Origin: DATDIC01 sp963764525
Lineage (GTDB): Bacteria; Pseudomonadota; Alphaproteobacteria; Acetobacterales; Acetobacteraceae
DNA: 64,000 nt
NCBI GenBank assembly: GCA_963764525.1
Contig: CAVXTC010000016.1
Span: forward strand, 1 to 64,000
Direction of reading: 5' to 3'
Below are positions 35,350 to 46,337 of the stretch, piece by piece (within the stretch, counting starts at the first letter, position 1; each line of letters opens with the position of its first letter). The notes under the pieces are model-generated. The model ran no database searches. It was not told the origin of the DNA and saw nothing but the letters and a program-made list of their open reading frames with translations. The position numbers and the translations under genes are program-made.

Positions 35350-35822
35350 ACAAGCCGCTTTACGATCAAGACGTCGTCCTCTGGTCCGCCGAGCAGACCC
35401 GCGCCCTGCGAGAGGCCGGCGCGGCACGGCTCAACACGCCAACTCCGATCGACTGGGACAACATCGCCGAGGAGATCGAGAGCTTGGGCATTTCGCAACG
35501 CAGGGAATTGCACAGCCGCCTCGCCGCGATCCTGGAGCACATGATAAAGCTGCTCGCTTCCGCCGCAGGGGAACCACGCGGGAACTGGATGGAGACGATC
35601 GTGACCCAGCGCGCGGAACTCGAGCGGCTGCTTGAGTCCAGCCCCAGCCTTCGCCGGGAGATCACCCTTGCCATCCGCACCGAGATCTCCAGGGCGCGGC
35701 GAACCGCTGCGCGAAAGCTGGCGGTCTATGGCGAAAAACCGCTGACCAACCTTGATTTGCTCAGTTTTACCGAAGACCAAATCCTCGGCGACTGGTTCCC
35801 CGATCCGCACGCGGAGCAATGA
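35346..35822 (+). CDS. DUF29 family protein, second copy
   Basis: 158 residues, intact. It is clearly a duplicate of the preceding gene: the first 18 residues differ at only three positions (MNKPLYDQDVVLWSAEQ) and WDNIAEEIESLGISQRREL matches. The C-terminus FTEDQILGDWFPDPHAEQ is characteristic of DUF29. Start overlaps the stop of copy one, so both are translated from one message. Confidence 0.88.
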   Translation: MNKPLYDQDVVLWSAEQTRALREAGAARLNTPTPIDWDNIAEEIESLGISQRRELHSRLAAILEHMIKLLASAAGEPRGNWMETIVTQRAELERLLESSPSLRREITLAIRTEISRARRTAARKLAVYGEKPLTNLDLLSFTEDQILGDWFPDPHAEQ

Positions 35823-35840
35823 GCCACCGAACTGGCCGGG

Positions 35841-36941
35841 TCATCGCTCCGGCGGCGTGAACCAATACCACCCCGGATGCATCACCGACGCCCCGCCGCC
35901 CCCCTGGTCGCCGAGCACGTCCTCCACATAGACCCGCCGCGTACCAACCAGCAGCACGGCAACGAGAGGCGTCGCGATCAGCACCCCGAGCATGCCGAAC
36001 ACCGCAGTCAGCACCACCATCGCCAGGACAGTGAGTGCCGGCGGCAGGTGCACCGTCCGACGCTGGACGAAGGGCGAAACCAGATATCCCTCAATCGCAT
36101 GGGCCACCAGGAACAAGCCGACAATCCACAGCACCTGATGGAGGCCTTGCGTAAGGCCCACCAGAAGCGCCGGGATCGCTGAGGCGATGGTGCCGAAATA
36201 CGGCACAAACGTAAACAGTCCGGCGATCACCCCCAGCACCAGCGCCAGCGGGGTGCCAAGCAGCGATAGTCCGCCGCCTACCAGCACCCCGATCAGCACC
36301 ATGTCGATCCCCTGCCCGAGCAGCCAGCCCTGCAACGTAACGCCCATTTCCAGCAGTATCTGTCGGGCGCGAGGGCGGTACCAGATCGGCACCAGATGAA
36401 CGGTGCCTGAAATATACAACTCCGGAGCGATCGCCAGATACACCCCCGTGGCGACGATCACCAGCAGCGCGCCGAGCAGGCCGAGTGTGGAGGTGGCAAC
36501 CCACCCGATCATGTGCGGCACCTCGCCGGTGGAACTGCCCAGCAGATTGCCCATGCCAAAATTGCGGAGAGTGGTCTCCAGCGATCCGGATTGCTGCGAC
36601 AACTGGCCCCAAAGCTGTTGCGCCTGAGCCACCAGTCGCGGCCCGATCCAATAGCAGGTGCCGCAGATCAGCACGACCAGCGCCAGGAACACGAGCAGCA
36701 CGGCGGCCGTATCCGGCAGCCTGGTTCGCCGGGCAAGCGCGTCACCCAGGCCGCGCAGCATGGCGGCAAGCAGCACAGCGAGGAAGATCACCAGGACGGG
36801 GTCGGTCAGCACCCACAGAAGCACGCCCGCGCCCAGCATGATGAAGGCGGCGCGCAGTATGTGCCCGATGGTACGCACCGGATCGCGCGCGGCGGACGCG
36901 GGCTCCGGCTGGATCAGGGATGTCGTGCGTGTGTCCGGCAT
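35841..36941 (-). CDS. AI-2E/PerM family membrane transporter
   Basis: 366 residues, intact. About eight membrane segments, for example RAAFIMLGAGVLLWVLTDPV, VLVIFLAVLLAAML and TAAVLLVFLALVVLICGTCY near the N-terminus and ALTVLAMVVLTAVFGMLGVL near the end. The family motif region VPYFGTIASAIPALLVGL and the PLVAVLLVGTRRVYVEDVLG end are typical. Family members export small molecules or ions; a quorum-signal role is not implied. It converges with DUF29 copy two. Confidence 0.9.
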   Translation of the reverse strand: MPDTRTTSLIQPEPASAARDPVRTIGHILRAAFIMLGAGVLLWVLTDPVLVIFLAVLLAAMLRGLGDALARRTRLPDTAAVLLVFLALVVLICGTCYWIGPRLVAQAQQLWGQLSQQSGSLETTLRNFGMGNLLGSSTGEVPHMIGWVATSTLGLLGALLVIVATGVYLAIAPELYISGTVHLVPIWYRPRARQILLEMGVTLQGWLLGQGIDMVLIGVLVGGGLSLLGTPLALVLGVIAGLFTFVPYFGTIASAIPALLVGLTQGLHQVLWIVGLFLVAHAIEGYLVSPFVQRRTVHLPPALTVLAMVVLTAVFGMLGVLIATPLVAVLLVGTRRVYVEDVLGDQGGGGASVMHPGWYWFTPPER

Positions 36942-36975
36942 GGCAAACGGAGAAACGCGCCAGCGCCGGGTCTGT

Positions 36976-37591
36976 TCAGAGCAGGGGCGTGCCGGTCAAC
37001 ACGACCCCGCCAGCCTGGTCACGCGCCTTCGGCTCGGGGACGCGGATTTTGGCGGCAACCGGGCCGGCATCACCCGCCTCCTCGACGTAATGCACCAATT
37101 GGCCGGGTTGCAATTCCTCAAATCGGGCGTTGGTCACGCTGTCGCGATGGAAATAGAGCTGGGTGCCGGAATTCGTCAGAATGAAACCGTGATCGGCGCC
37201 GGGCTCGATCAGCGCCACCTGCCCGCTCAGCGCCGAGCCGCTGGGCGCCGTGGTATCGTCACGAAGCTGGTCCTTGAACTCCAGCAACTGCCGCTCGGCC
37301 GCCTCGAACGCCGCACGGATGGAGACGCGGACGTCGGGATGCGCGTACTCCTCCTTGGCGCGGTTCGGCCCGCGGCTCACCGCAAGGTCGCGGCCGGGCA
37401 CCGACAGCACGATGTGGCATTCGAAGATGTTGCCGTTCTGGTGCTGGCGATGCAGGCCCTCGACCGAGACGCGGCAGCCGATCAGCCGGGGAAACCGCTT
37501 GTCCAGCCGATCCACCTTGCCGCGGATCAAAGTCTTCCAGCGACTCCGACGAGCTCATGTTGTGAAAGGCGATCTCCAGCGGCCGGTCCAT
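36976..37591 (-). CDS. HPF/RaiA ribosome-associated protein fused to a cold-shock domain (one frame break)
   Basis: MDRPLEIAFHNMSSSESLED at 37591 begins an S30AE domain. The frame shifts near 37533 into IRGKVDRLDKRFPRLIGCRV and on through NIFECHIVLSVPGRDLAVSR, DVRVSIRAAFEAAERQLLEF. A C-terminal cold-shock-like domain follows: GQVALIEPGADHGFIL, TQLYFHRDSV and EELQPGQLVHYVEE. Length is 3n+1. S30AE proteins bind the 30S subunit during stress; the cold-shock fusion suggests RNA binding as well. Confidence 0.82.
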
Positions 37592-37651
37592 CGCGCCTGC
37601 GTCCTTCTGCCGTGCTGTGCAAGCAACACGCGGGCGCACCGGCGGGTTGCT

Positions 37652-38845
37652 TCAGACAATGCCCGTTTCGTGCAGCCGCTTCAGCACCTCCGGAGCGACG
37701 CCGCAAAGCTGGTCCAGCACAGCATCGGTGTGCTCGCCGAGCAGCGGCGGGCGGCTGACCTCGACCTTGGAATCCGACAGCTTGATCGGACAGCCGACGG
37801 TCTGATACGTGCCACGCGTCGGATATTCGACATCGACGATCATCTCGCGCGCCTTCAGATGGGGGTCGGCCAATACCTCCCCGGTGTCCAGGCAGGCGCC
37901 GCAGGGCACGCCAGCCTCGCCCAGCAGACGCATCACTTCATGCTTGCCGCGCTGGCGCGTCCAGGCCTCAATAATCCCGTTCAGCGCGTCGCGGTTCTCC
38001 CAGCGCGCGTCCGGGGTCCCGAAACGCGGATCCTCGGCCAGCTCCGGCCGGCCGATACCCCCCAGGAATGCGCGCCACATCTGCGGCTGGGCGAAAATAT
38101 AGACGTAGTCATTCGGTCCGCCTGGTGCGCACGGATACGTGCTGCCCGGCACCGTGCGGCCAAGCTGATTTCCGGTCCGCGGCATGGAGCGGCCGGAGCG
38201 CTGATGATCGCGCAGGCTGACGCGGATCAGGTTGACCACCGCGTCCTGCATCGACACCTCCACGTGCTGGCCGCGGCCCGAGGTGTGGCGTTGCTGCAGG
38301 GCGGCCAGGATGCCGATCGCCATGTGCATGCCAGTGCCGGAATCGCCGATCGCCGGAAAGACGTAGGTGGGCGGGTTGTCGGGGAAGCCGGTGACGCTCA
38401 TGGCGCCGCCCATGGCCTGGGCGATCGGCTCGAAGCTCTTGAACCCGCTGTACGGGCCGTAGGTGCCAAAGCCCTTGATTGTGGCATAGATCAGGCGCGG
38501 GTTGATCCTGTTCAGGGCGTCGTAGCCAAGACCGAGCCGGTCGAGCGCGCCCGGCCCGAAATTCTCCACCAGAACGTCCGATTGCGCGATCACCTGCCGG
38601 AACAGCTCCTTGCCTTCGTCCGTCTTCAGATTGAGCGTCAGGCTGCGCTTGTTGGCGTTCAGCACCAGGAAGAACAGGCTGTCGCTGTCCTGGTCGCGCA
38701 GCACCTGGCGGGCCACGTCGCCGCCCTTGGGTTCTTCCAGCTTGATCACATCGGCACCGAGGAAGCCGAGTATCTGCGTGCAGGCGGGGCCGGCCTGGTT
38801 GTGCGTCATGTCGATCACGCGGATGCCTGACAGGGCCTGGTTCAT
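37652..38845 (-). CDS. frc: CaiB/BaiF-type CoA-transferase, formyl-CoA:oxalate transferase-like
   Basis: 397 residues, intact. Class III CoA-transferases swap CoA between carboxylic acids. The start MNQALSGIRVIDMTHNQAGP, the CoA/substrate region LNANKRSLTLNLKTDEGKEL, VLVENFGPGALDRLGLGYD and the catalytic Asp in PAIGDSGTGMHMAIGILAAL resemble Frc closely. The C-terminus LLGEHTDAVLDQL is standard. Oxalyl-CoA decarboxylase, its usual partner, is not in the window, so the oxalate role is an inference. ATG 38845 has GGGAG upstream. Confidence 0.78.
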   Translation of the reverse strand: MNQALSGIRVIDMTHNQAGPACTQILGFLGADVIKLEEPKGGDVARQVLRDQDSDSLFFLVLNANKRSLTLNLKTDEGKELFRQVIAQSDVLVENFGPGALDRLGLGYDALNRINPRLIYATIKGFGTYGPYSGFKSFEPIAQAMGGAMSVTGFPDNPPTYVFPAIGDSGTGMHMAIGILAALQQRHTSGRGQHVEVSMQDAVVNLIRVSLRDHQRSGRSMPRTGNQLGRTVPGSTYPCAPGGPNDYVYIFAQPQMWRAFLGGIGRPELAEDPRFGTPDARWENRDALNGIIEAWTRQRGKHEVMRLLGEAGVPCGACLDTGEVLADPHLKAREMIVDVEYPTRGTYQTVGCPIKLSDSKVEVSRPPLLGEHTDAVLDQLCGVAPEVLKRLHETGIV

Positions 38846-38917
38846 GTTCGCTCCCGGGTTGTGCGTGGCGGTCGGCGCAGGGTGACCCATCGCAGCAACC
38901 GCGACCAGCCGCTGCAC

Positions 38918-41720
38918 TCAGTCGAACCCGCTCTGCGTGAACTTCAGCGTCCGTGCGTTCGTGGTTACCGCGGATACCGCGTCGTCCGAAAATCCTTCCG
39001 CGCGCTGCGTGGCGATATCCAGCGTCACGGTAATTCTGGTGTCGGCTGCCCGGGCCAGCTCTGCCAGGATGAACCGGGCAATCCGCGCGACGTGCGGGGC
39101 CGGTCGCGTCGCATCCACGGCAACGGTTCCAACGAACCGCCGCTTCGGTTGCAGCAGCGACGGAGGCGGTTCGGCGAAGCCCCCTTCGGCACTCCGCTGG
39201 CTGGCGGCAACGTCGCGGCGGACCAGCACGCCGGCCCCGCGCATATCCGGCAACATCACCCGGCCGAAGCGCAGGCCGACGGTATTCGCCGGTACCGCTG
39301 TCGAACCGATCCGCCCAGGCGTAGTTTGCCCCGGCCGAACCGATCAGCTCCTCGACCGCCCGTGTCAGCACGGCTTCCGTGTGCAGCCGTTTCATGTGCA
39401 TGTAGCGGGCGCTCCATTCCGCCAGGTCGCGCAGCGCGACATGCGGCTGATCGCCGATCACCCGATCGAGCAGCATCGCAAGGTTGGGCGCCCCGAGCTT
39501 CTCCGCGACCGACCCGTCCCGCACCGCCCGCTCGAACGCGGCAGTGGCCACGCTTGTTTCGCCGCCGCTGTTGTGGATCGGTGCGGCGTGAAGCTCGTAG
39601 CCGCGCGACGGAGCTGCCTGCTGCTCGTCCGGCCAGGCCGGCACGAGCAGATGCGACCACGCCGCACGGATCGCCCGCCGCGCTGCATTGAACGCTTCCT
39701 CCTGGCGGGAACGGGCCTCCGACTGCTGGCGCGAGGGCAGTTGCAGTTCGTTGTCCGCCTTGCTCAGGATCGACGACCAGGCCATCAGGCGGCGCACCGA
39801 CCACCGCGCGTCGTCCAGCCGATCTTCATCCGCCGCCACGAACAGCAGGGCGTTGCGATACTGCCGCTGGGCTGATCCGCGCCGTTCCAGGATATCCGCG
39901 GCTATTCGCATTGCCGCCGTGTCCGTGGCGGTCCGCCCGGAATGCGGGTACCGGCTGTCCAGGATCACCAGCCCAAGCGCCCGCGCATCATCGACCAGCC
40001 CCGGATCAATTCCCGCGGTCAGGTGGACGCGGGCAAACTTGCTGCCGCCGGTTTCACCACGGAGCAACTCATCGAGCTTCGCATCCACGTCAGCCGGGTT
40101 GAGGTCTTTGGCGAGCTCGGAGGTCAGGCGGTTCAGCGTCGGTGCGCTGCTGAACCAGTAGATTTCCCCATCGCGATGGAGATACGCGGAACTTTCCGCC
40201 AGTTCCCGCACCGCGTCGCCGAAGACGTTGATGGGATCGCCGGGCTGGGCGCACAGGAGCCGAAGCCGCGGTCCGGTCACGCCCGCCGACGACGCATCAG
40301 TCAGTGGCGCGGTTGCCATGAACACGGCGCGCGCCGCCCGGGTCATCGCTCTGCTGAGGCCAAAACCGCGGCGCTGCGCTTCGATGGTTTGCGGCCTTGC
40401 GGCATCGCCCTCCACTTCGGCGTCGAGCACGGCTGCATAATGCGTGTCCAGCGGTTCCAGCACGGCGGCGCGCACGCGCGGCTCGCTCAGCGGGATCGAA
40501 CCCGGCAGGATCAGCGGGGCTGCGTCTTCGGCATGCCACAGCGCTGCGACCACGTTCGCCATCAGCCGCAGCGCGCCACGAGTTTGCTGGAACCTTTCGT
40601 TGACCCCGGCCGCCCAGACTTCAGCAAACAAACGGAACAGCTCCGGGTGCATCGGATAGGCACGCGCCATGATGTCCCGATAGCTGTTCTCCCCCGCTTC
40701 GGACGGGAACGCACGGTGATTGAAGCGGTAGAGATCGGCGAACGCTTTCACGGTGACGTCGCGTTCACGCCGTGCGTCCGCATCCAGCTCCTGGAACAAT
40801 CGGCGACGCATGATTTCATATTGCTCATGGGCTTGCGCCGGCAGCCAGGGCGACTGAAGGCGGCCGAAGATCTTCTCCAGCCGATGGCGTGCCCGGACGC
40901 CCCGTTCGCCGCCTGCTTCCGCATCCGATTCGATCAGTGACCCGACCAGCAGTGCGCCCGGGACCATCCGGGCTGCCTCAGTCAGTGCCTGAATGAAGTT
41001 CAGGAATGCCTCGAATCCGTGGTCATCGAGCACCCGCGCATACGCGACCAGCTCATCGAGCAGAATCAGGCAGGGCCGGGCAAGTTCCAACAGCGTCGCC
41101 AAGCGCTCCGATCCAGGTGCCGAACATGCCGCCTCGGCCTCGGCCAGCAGATCGAGCCCAGCTTGGCCGGCGAGGCGCCAGGCCATAACGCCCCAGGGCG
41201 TGTAGAGAGGCGGTTCGTTGTCGCGCGACAGGCGTTGCCGTGCACCGAGCCCGGTTCCGACCAGCGTGAAGATACGAGCGGGTCGCCAGCCGACTGCAAT
41301 CATGTCGGCAATCCCAGCAAGCCGCCGGGGCTCGGCTGCTGCCGCCATATGCCGCAGCGCCAGCATGGTATGGGTCTTGCCGCCGCCGAAAGCCGTCTGC
41401 AGCCCGATCACCGGCTCTCCGCCGGTACCGGCCAGCCGCGCCGCCGCGGCGGTCAGGACCTTTTCCATTCCATGTGTAACGTAAGTGATATTGAAGAATG
41501 CAGCGGGGTCCTGATAGTCGGGCGCCGCACGGCCGAGCTCGATAGCGGTGAGGTCGGCGGCGAACTCCGACTGGCTGAACCGGCCGGCCAGAATGTCGGG
41601 ATGCGGGCGGGCGACAGCGCGCCAAGGTTTCAGGCGGCCGGTACCCGCGGGTCCGGACTGATCGTCGTATAAATCGGCCGCCTTTGCAGAGGCAGTTTTG
41701 GCATCGGCCCGGCGGGTCAC
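38918..41720 (-). CDS. DUF499 ATPase of an anti-phage-associated DUF1156/DUF499 pair (one frame break)
   Basis: About 934 codons. An AAA-type ATPase core: PVIGLQTAFGGGKTHTMLAL carries Walker A (GGGKT) and LARPCLILLDELVAYARVLD Walker B. ITYVTHGMEKVL precedes the ATPase, the usual DUF499 order. The middle has EQYEIMRRRLFQEL and the C-terminal part NYAWADRFDSGTGEY. The frame shifts near 39290, where removing one C restores YVGLRFGRVMLPDMRGAGVL, ending QSGFD at 38918. I chose GTG 41720 because it overlaps the methylase stop (GTGA). Known DUF499 proteins occur with DUF1156 methylases in defence islands. No nuclease partner is visible. Confidence 0.85.
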
Positions 41721-44613
41721 GCGCGGATTTCGAACAGGTCGGGTGTGGACACCGGCGCTCTGGCCTCCGCGCGTTCGGCGAGACTGCGCCATTCGTCCGC
41801 GAGCCGGTTCCACACCAGCGCCTCAGCCGACCACCCCCGGCGATCGCACAGTGCATAAAGCCGGTAAGCGAGCGCACGAACGCTTTCGCGACCGGCAATC
41901 CGCGCCATCACGGCAGCGGCCTTGTCGTGACCTCCATCATCGGCAATGAGCGCGCGAGCAAGCTGCTGCGCCGCCTGCCAGATCGTGGCCGGCCGTTGGA
42001 ACGCGGCGCCCCGGCGCGGCATCTCGATCGCGATGCACCAGGCGGGTCCTGCCCGCCTCCGTGGCGATCAGCCCGCCGCGGACCAGCGGGGCGAGGGCAA
42101 GATTCCGGGCATTGGCGGCAAGGATGGCATGGCCGCTCGCCTGCGCGTCCCACCCGACCTCCTCGAACCAGTCGAGGGCAAAGCGTGTCGCCAGATCGTA
42201 GGCGGCATCATCATCCTGCGCGAGATCGTCGAGCACCTGATTGATCAGCGCCAGCGCGGTGCGCACGGTCATCTTCTGCCCGGAATGCTCCAGCACCGCG
42301 ACGTAACGCGTGAAGACGCCCATGCCCGGCCCGATCGCCGATTGCGCCAGATCGACCGGACCGATACCGGCGGACCGGATCGCCGCGACGGCGCGCCGGC
42401 AATTCGCGGCGCAACGCACGAATGAAGGTTTCCCGTTCAACCGTCGTTGCGCCGGGCAGCCGCCGTCGGCAGACCAGCACGATCGACGACGCCAGCGCGT
42501 TGGTGCCCATCCCGATCATCCGGTTGCTCAGTTCCGTCCGCAACGGCCAGGTGCCGACGATCGCGAGGCTGCTATCGACGATCGCTTGCAGGAAAGACGC
42601 CCATCCGGGAGAGGCGATGCCGTCCTTGCCAGCCTCCGACTGCTTGAAGGCGTAATAGATCGCCAACGGCACATCCGCGTGCGCGGCGTCCTGCATGCAA
42701 GACAAGGCCCGCGACATGCCGTTGATGAAGTAAGTCTCGGCACCCGCCTTGCCGCCGTGGCGATACGGGGTCGCGACCAGTTCTCCATCCTTGGGCGTCA
42801 ACGGTGTCCGGAACAGGTCCGGCCAGACAGCCGACCGTCCGTCGCGCCCATTGAGTGTGCGACGGAGCCAGACGTAAAAGAAATCCGACAGATCGGCGTA
42901 CCGATGTTGTCGTAGTACGGCGGATCGGTATTGATCGCCGCGGAAAGACCGATGGAACCTTTCTCCGCCGCTTCCATTCTGCTCACGATGCCCGCCTGGG
43001 CGAGTTCGGGAACACCCGCCAGGCTTTCAGCCGTCCACCGCACGGCGCCTTCGAAAGATCCCGTGCCGGTCAACAGTGTGTTGAGCTCGGCGAAATCCCA
43101 GGTCATCGGGATGGCGTGTCGGGCGAATGTCGGCCGGGTCGAATCGCGCTCGGTGAACCATGTGCAGACCGACGACCCACGGTCGGCCAGCTTCGACAAC
43201 GCGAACGCAAGATAGGTGGCGACGGCATCGGCATAGGCCGCGGCTCCAGTGCCGCCGGCGTGCAGCGGCGTGTCATCGTTGACGAAACAAGCTGCCCTTG
43301 CGTCGTCCGCGACCCGCTCCCGCGCTTCGATGATCAGATCGGAGAAAGTGGTGAGCGCCACGATTTGGCGGAATGTGAATAGATCCCTGAATCGGGGGAA
43401 ACCATAATCCGGCGGCGCGAACCACCTCGGATTGACAGGCATTGGCTGATCGATTTCAACCGCATCGACAGGGCCGGGGCGTGCCGCGGATTCGTGAATA
43501 TCGGAGGGCGGAAGATACAGCCGCTCCCGCCCCCCGTCCGCCACGAGCGCAAGCAGCCGAAGTCCCATCCGGCCCGCTTTACCCTCAGTCTTGATCCACT
43601 CGCCTGGAATCGGGGCGCCGGTCAGCAGACAACGGAAATTGGCGCCGCGGGAGGTCTTGGTTCCGTGTTTCGCGCGAGTGGCTTGTTCGGGTGACGGCGT
43701 GCCGCTGCGGATCGTGAAGCGATAGCTGCGCGCTGCCCGATCGACCATGGGCTCAAGCCACGATTGCCTGCCCTTCTTCGTCGAAAGCATGAACGTGGAA
43801 ACCAGCGGCACATGAGCGCCCACGGGCCGCCGGATCGGGCGAACGCACCGTGCGCGCCCAAAGCCAGGCCACCACGGTCGCGTCCTGCCCATCGGGCAGG
43901 CGCGCCTTGGGATAGAGGTGCCCAATCCGGCGTTCCGCTTCCTTACGGATGCAACTTCCGTAATAGCGAACGTCGTCCGCCAGCCCGCTTGCACCGATCG
44001 ATCGGCCCGGCACCAGTTCGCCGGCTTCCCGCGCCCGCGGGTTCACCGGCGGCCGGCCGGCAAATACCGGCGGGATCTCGACCAGGGCTTTCGAGACCAG
44101 CACCGCGACCGGGTTGATATCGGACCCGACGGCGCGCAAGCCCAGTCGCTGCGCCTCCAGCAGCGCCGAGCCGCCGCCGCAGAACGGGTCGTGCACAGGC
44201 GGAGCGTGTGCCAGCAGGTATCGGCGCACCCCGGCGGGATCGGAGTCGGGCGGGGGTTCCTCGCCGCGGCCCCACGCCACGGAACGGGCGATCTCCCACC
44301 GCGCCGCGTCCAGTACGGCCTGATCGTTCGAGGCCGCCCACGGCACCAGGCGCTCGATCAGGCGATGCAGGCGGCGGCGTTCGGATTGCTGATCCTGTTG
44401 CGTCGGAAACCGGTCGGGCCAGGCAGACGGATCGTCCACCAGTTGCGCGAACAGCACCGCACGGCAGGCCGCAAGCGGCCGGCGCGCCCACCACAGATGC
44501 AATGTCGAAGGATGTCCGTGCCGGATCGATTTCTCCCGCGCGGCGGCGGCGTTGATCGCCTCCAGCGGGATCGAGACCTCGATCAGTTTTCTGCACGGTC
44601 GCTGCTCGACCAT
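41717..44613 (-). CDS. DUF1156 adenine-type DNA methylase (four frame breaks)
   Basis: The N-terminus KLIEVSIPLEAINAAAAREK with STLHLWWARRPLAACRAVLF is the DUF1156 signature. SAM motif I is HDPFCGGGSALLEAQRLGLR and the catalytic motif IV is NTDPPYYDN (about 42900-42926), an N6-adenine or related amino-methylase type. Further blocks are FFYVWLRRTLNG, LAIYYAFKQSEAGKDG, and the end DLATRFALDWFEEVGW and RGAAFQRPATIWQAAQQLA. Frame shifts lie near 43825, 42900, 42390 and 42040. It probably modifies host DNA while the DUF499 ATPase acts against unmodified phage DNA; this is inference from the family. Translation is coupled to DUF499 by GTGA. Confidence 0.87.
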
Positions 44614-44792
44614 GCGGTTGCTTCGCCCTCCTGGCTGAGACCGCGCGCTTTTCGCAAAACCGGTTTGCGCGCGTTCGGGCTAACAGCCGGTTAAGGCGGT
44701 GCGGCCAGCCTTTCAGGCCCGGGTTTGCCAGCAGCAATGGCATGCGGTCAGGATACCCAGCCGGCGCGGCAAACCCGCCGGCAGGAGGCACC

Positions 44793-46332
44793 ATGACCAC
44801 GACGATCGTCCGCGGCCGGCACGTCATCACCCGCGCGCTCGACCGGTTCCGATGGGAACAGATCGATGACGGCGCGGTGCTGGCGGAAAATGGCGTGATC
44901 ATCGCGCTCGGCCGGTTCGCCGAACTTGCGGCGGAACACCCGCAGGCGCTCGGTGATCGGCTCCGGAAATGATGTGGTGCTGCCCGGCTTCGTCAACGGA
45001 CACCACCATATCGGATTGACGCCGGTGCAGCTTGGCTCGCCGGACATGCCGCTGGAGCTGTGGTTCGCCACGCGGCTGGTGATTCGCGACGTCGATCCTT
45101 ATCTGGACACGCTTTACTCGGCGTTCGAGATGATCGCCTCGGGCATCACCACCGTGCAGCACATTCACGGCTGGGCGCCGGGCGGCCAGAAGGATGTGGA
45201 GGCGCGGGCGGACCGTATCATCCGCGCCTATGAAGATGTCGGGATGCGCGTGTCCTACTGCTACGCGCTGCGCGACCAGAACCACCTGGTGTATGCGCCG
45301 AACGACGAATTCATGGCGCGCCTGCCGGAGGACATCCGGCCTGCCCTGGCGCGGCATTTCGCCCGCTTCCGCCTCAGCGCCGACGACTCGGTCGCGCTGT
45401 TCGAGGCCCTTCACGCCCGCCACCACGCCAAGCCGCGCGTGAAGATCCAGCTTGCGCCGGGGAACCTGCACTGGTGCTCAGACCGGGCGCTGGAACTGCT
45501 CGCAGCCACATCCGAGCGGTTCAACGCACCGTTGCACATGCATCTTGTCGAGACCGCCTATCAGAAGGAATATGCCAAACGACGCGGCGGCGGAACGGCG
45601 GTCGATCACATCGCGCGCTTCGGCCTGCTTGGTCCGCGCATGACGCTCGGGCACGGGGTCTGGCTGACCGAGGCAGACCTCGACCGGATCGCCGATGCGG
45701 GAACTCATATTTGCCACAACTGCAGCTCCAATTTCCGGCTGCGTTCCGGCATCGCGCCGCTGAACCGGTTCGAGGCGAAGGGGATCAATGTGGCGATCGG
45801 ACTGGACGAAGCCGGGATCAACGACGATCGTGACATGCTGCAGGAGATGCGCATGGTGCTGCGTGCGCATCGCGAGCCGGGGATGGACGACCGCGTGCCG
45901 GCCATGGCGCAGGTGCTACGCATGGCAACCGAGGGCGGCGCGCGGACCACCCCGTTCGGGGCCGAGATTGGCGCGCTGGAAGTCGGGCGTGCCGCCGACA
46001 TGGTGCTGATCGACTGGAATTCACTGAGCTTCCCCTATCTGGATGTCGAGATGCCGGTGCTGGACGCGGTGCTCCAGCGCGCCAAAACCGATCAGGTTCG
46101 CACCGTCATGGTCGCCGGCGAGGTGATCTACGAGGACGGAAGTTTCACCCGCATAGACCGCGATGCCGCGCTGCGGCAGCTATCGGAAATGCTGCAACGC
46201 GACCTGTCCGCCGAGGAGCAAGACAGACGCCGCCTGTCGAAAGCGGTGCTGCCGCACGTCAAGGCGTTCTACGATGGGTATTTCGACCCCCAGGCGCACC
46301 AGCCGCATTACCGCCAAAGCTCGCGGCTGTAA
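44793..46332 (+). CDS. Amidohydrolase (cytosine deaminase/ATZ-TRZ-like) (one frame break)
   Basis: TIVRGRHVITRALDRF starts the small beta domain. The frame shifts near 44960 into NDVVLPGFVNGHHHIGL with the metal-binding HxH. Later ligands: His in APGNLHWCSDRALELL and in LHMHLVETAYQKEY, GHGVWLTEADLDRI with the next His, and the Asp in GLDEAGINDDRDML. GALEVGRAADMVLIDWN is the end of the barrel. The family removes amino or chloro groups from purines, pyrimidines or triazines; the substrate here is unknown. AGGAGG lies 4 bases before ATG 44793. Length is 3n+1. Divergent from the methylase gene. Confidence 0.85.
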
Positions 46333-46337
46333 GCGCG

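Noticed and set aside
38109..39290. Extension of the DUF499 frame into the formyl-CoA transferase gene
   Set aside because: After the frame break near 39290 the true C-terminus is in another frame ending at 38918; the extension is shadow sequence over frc.
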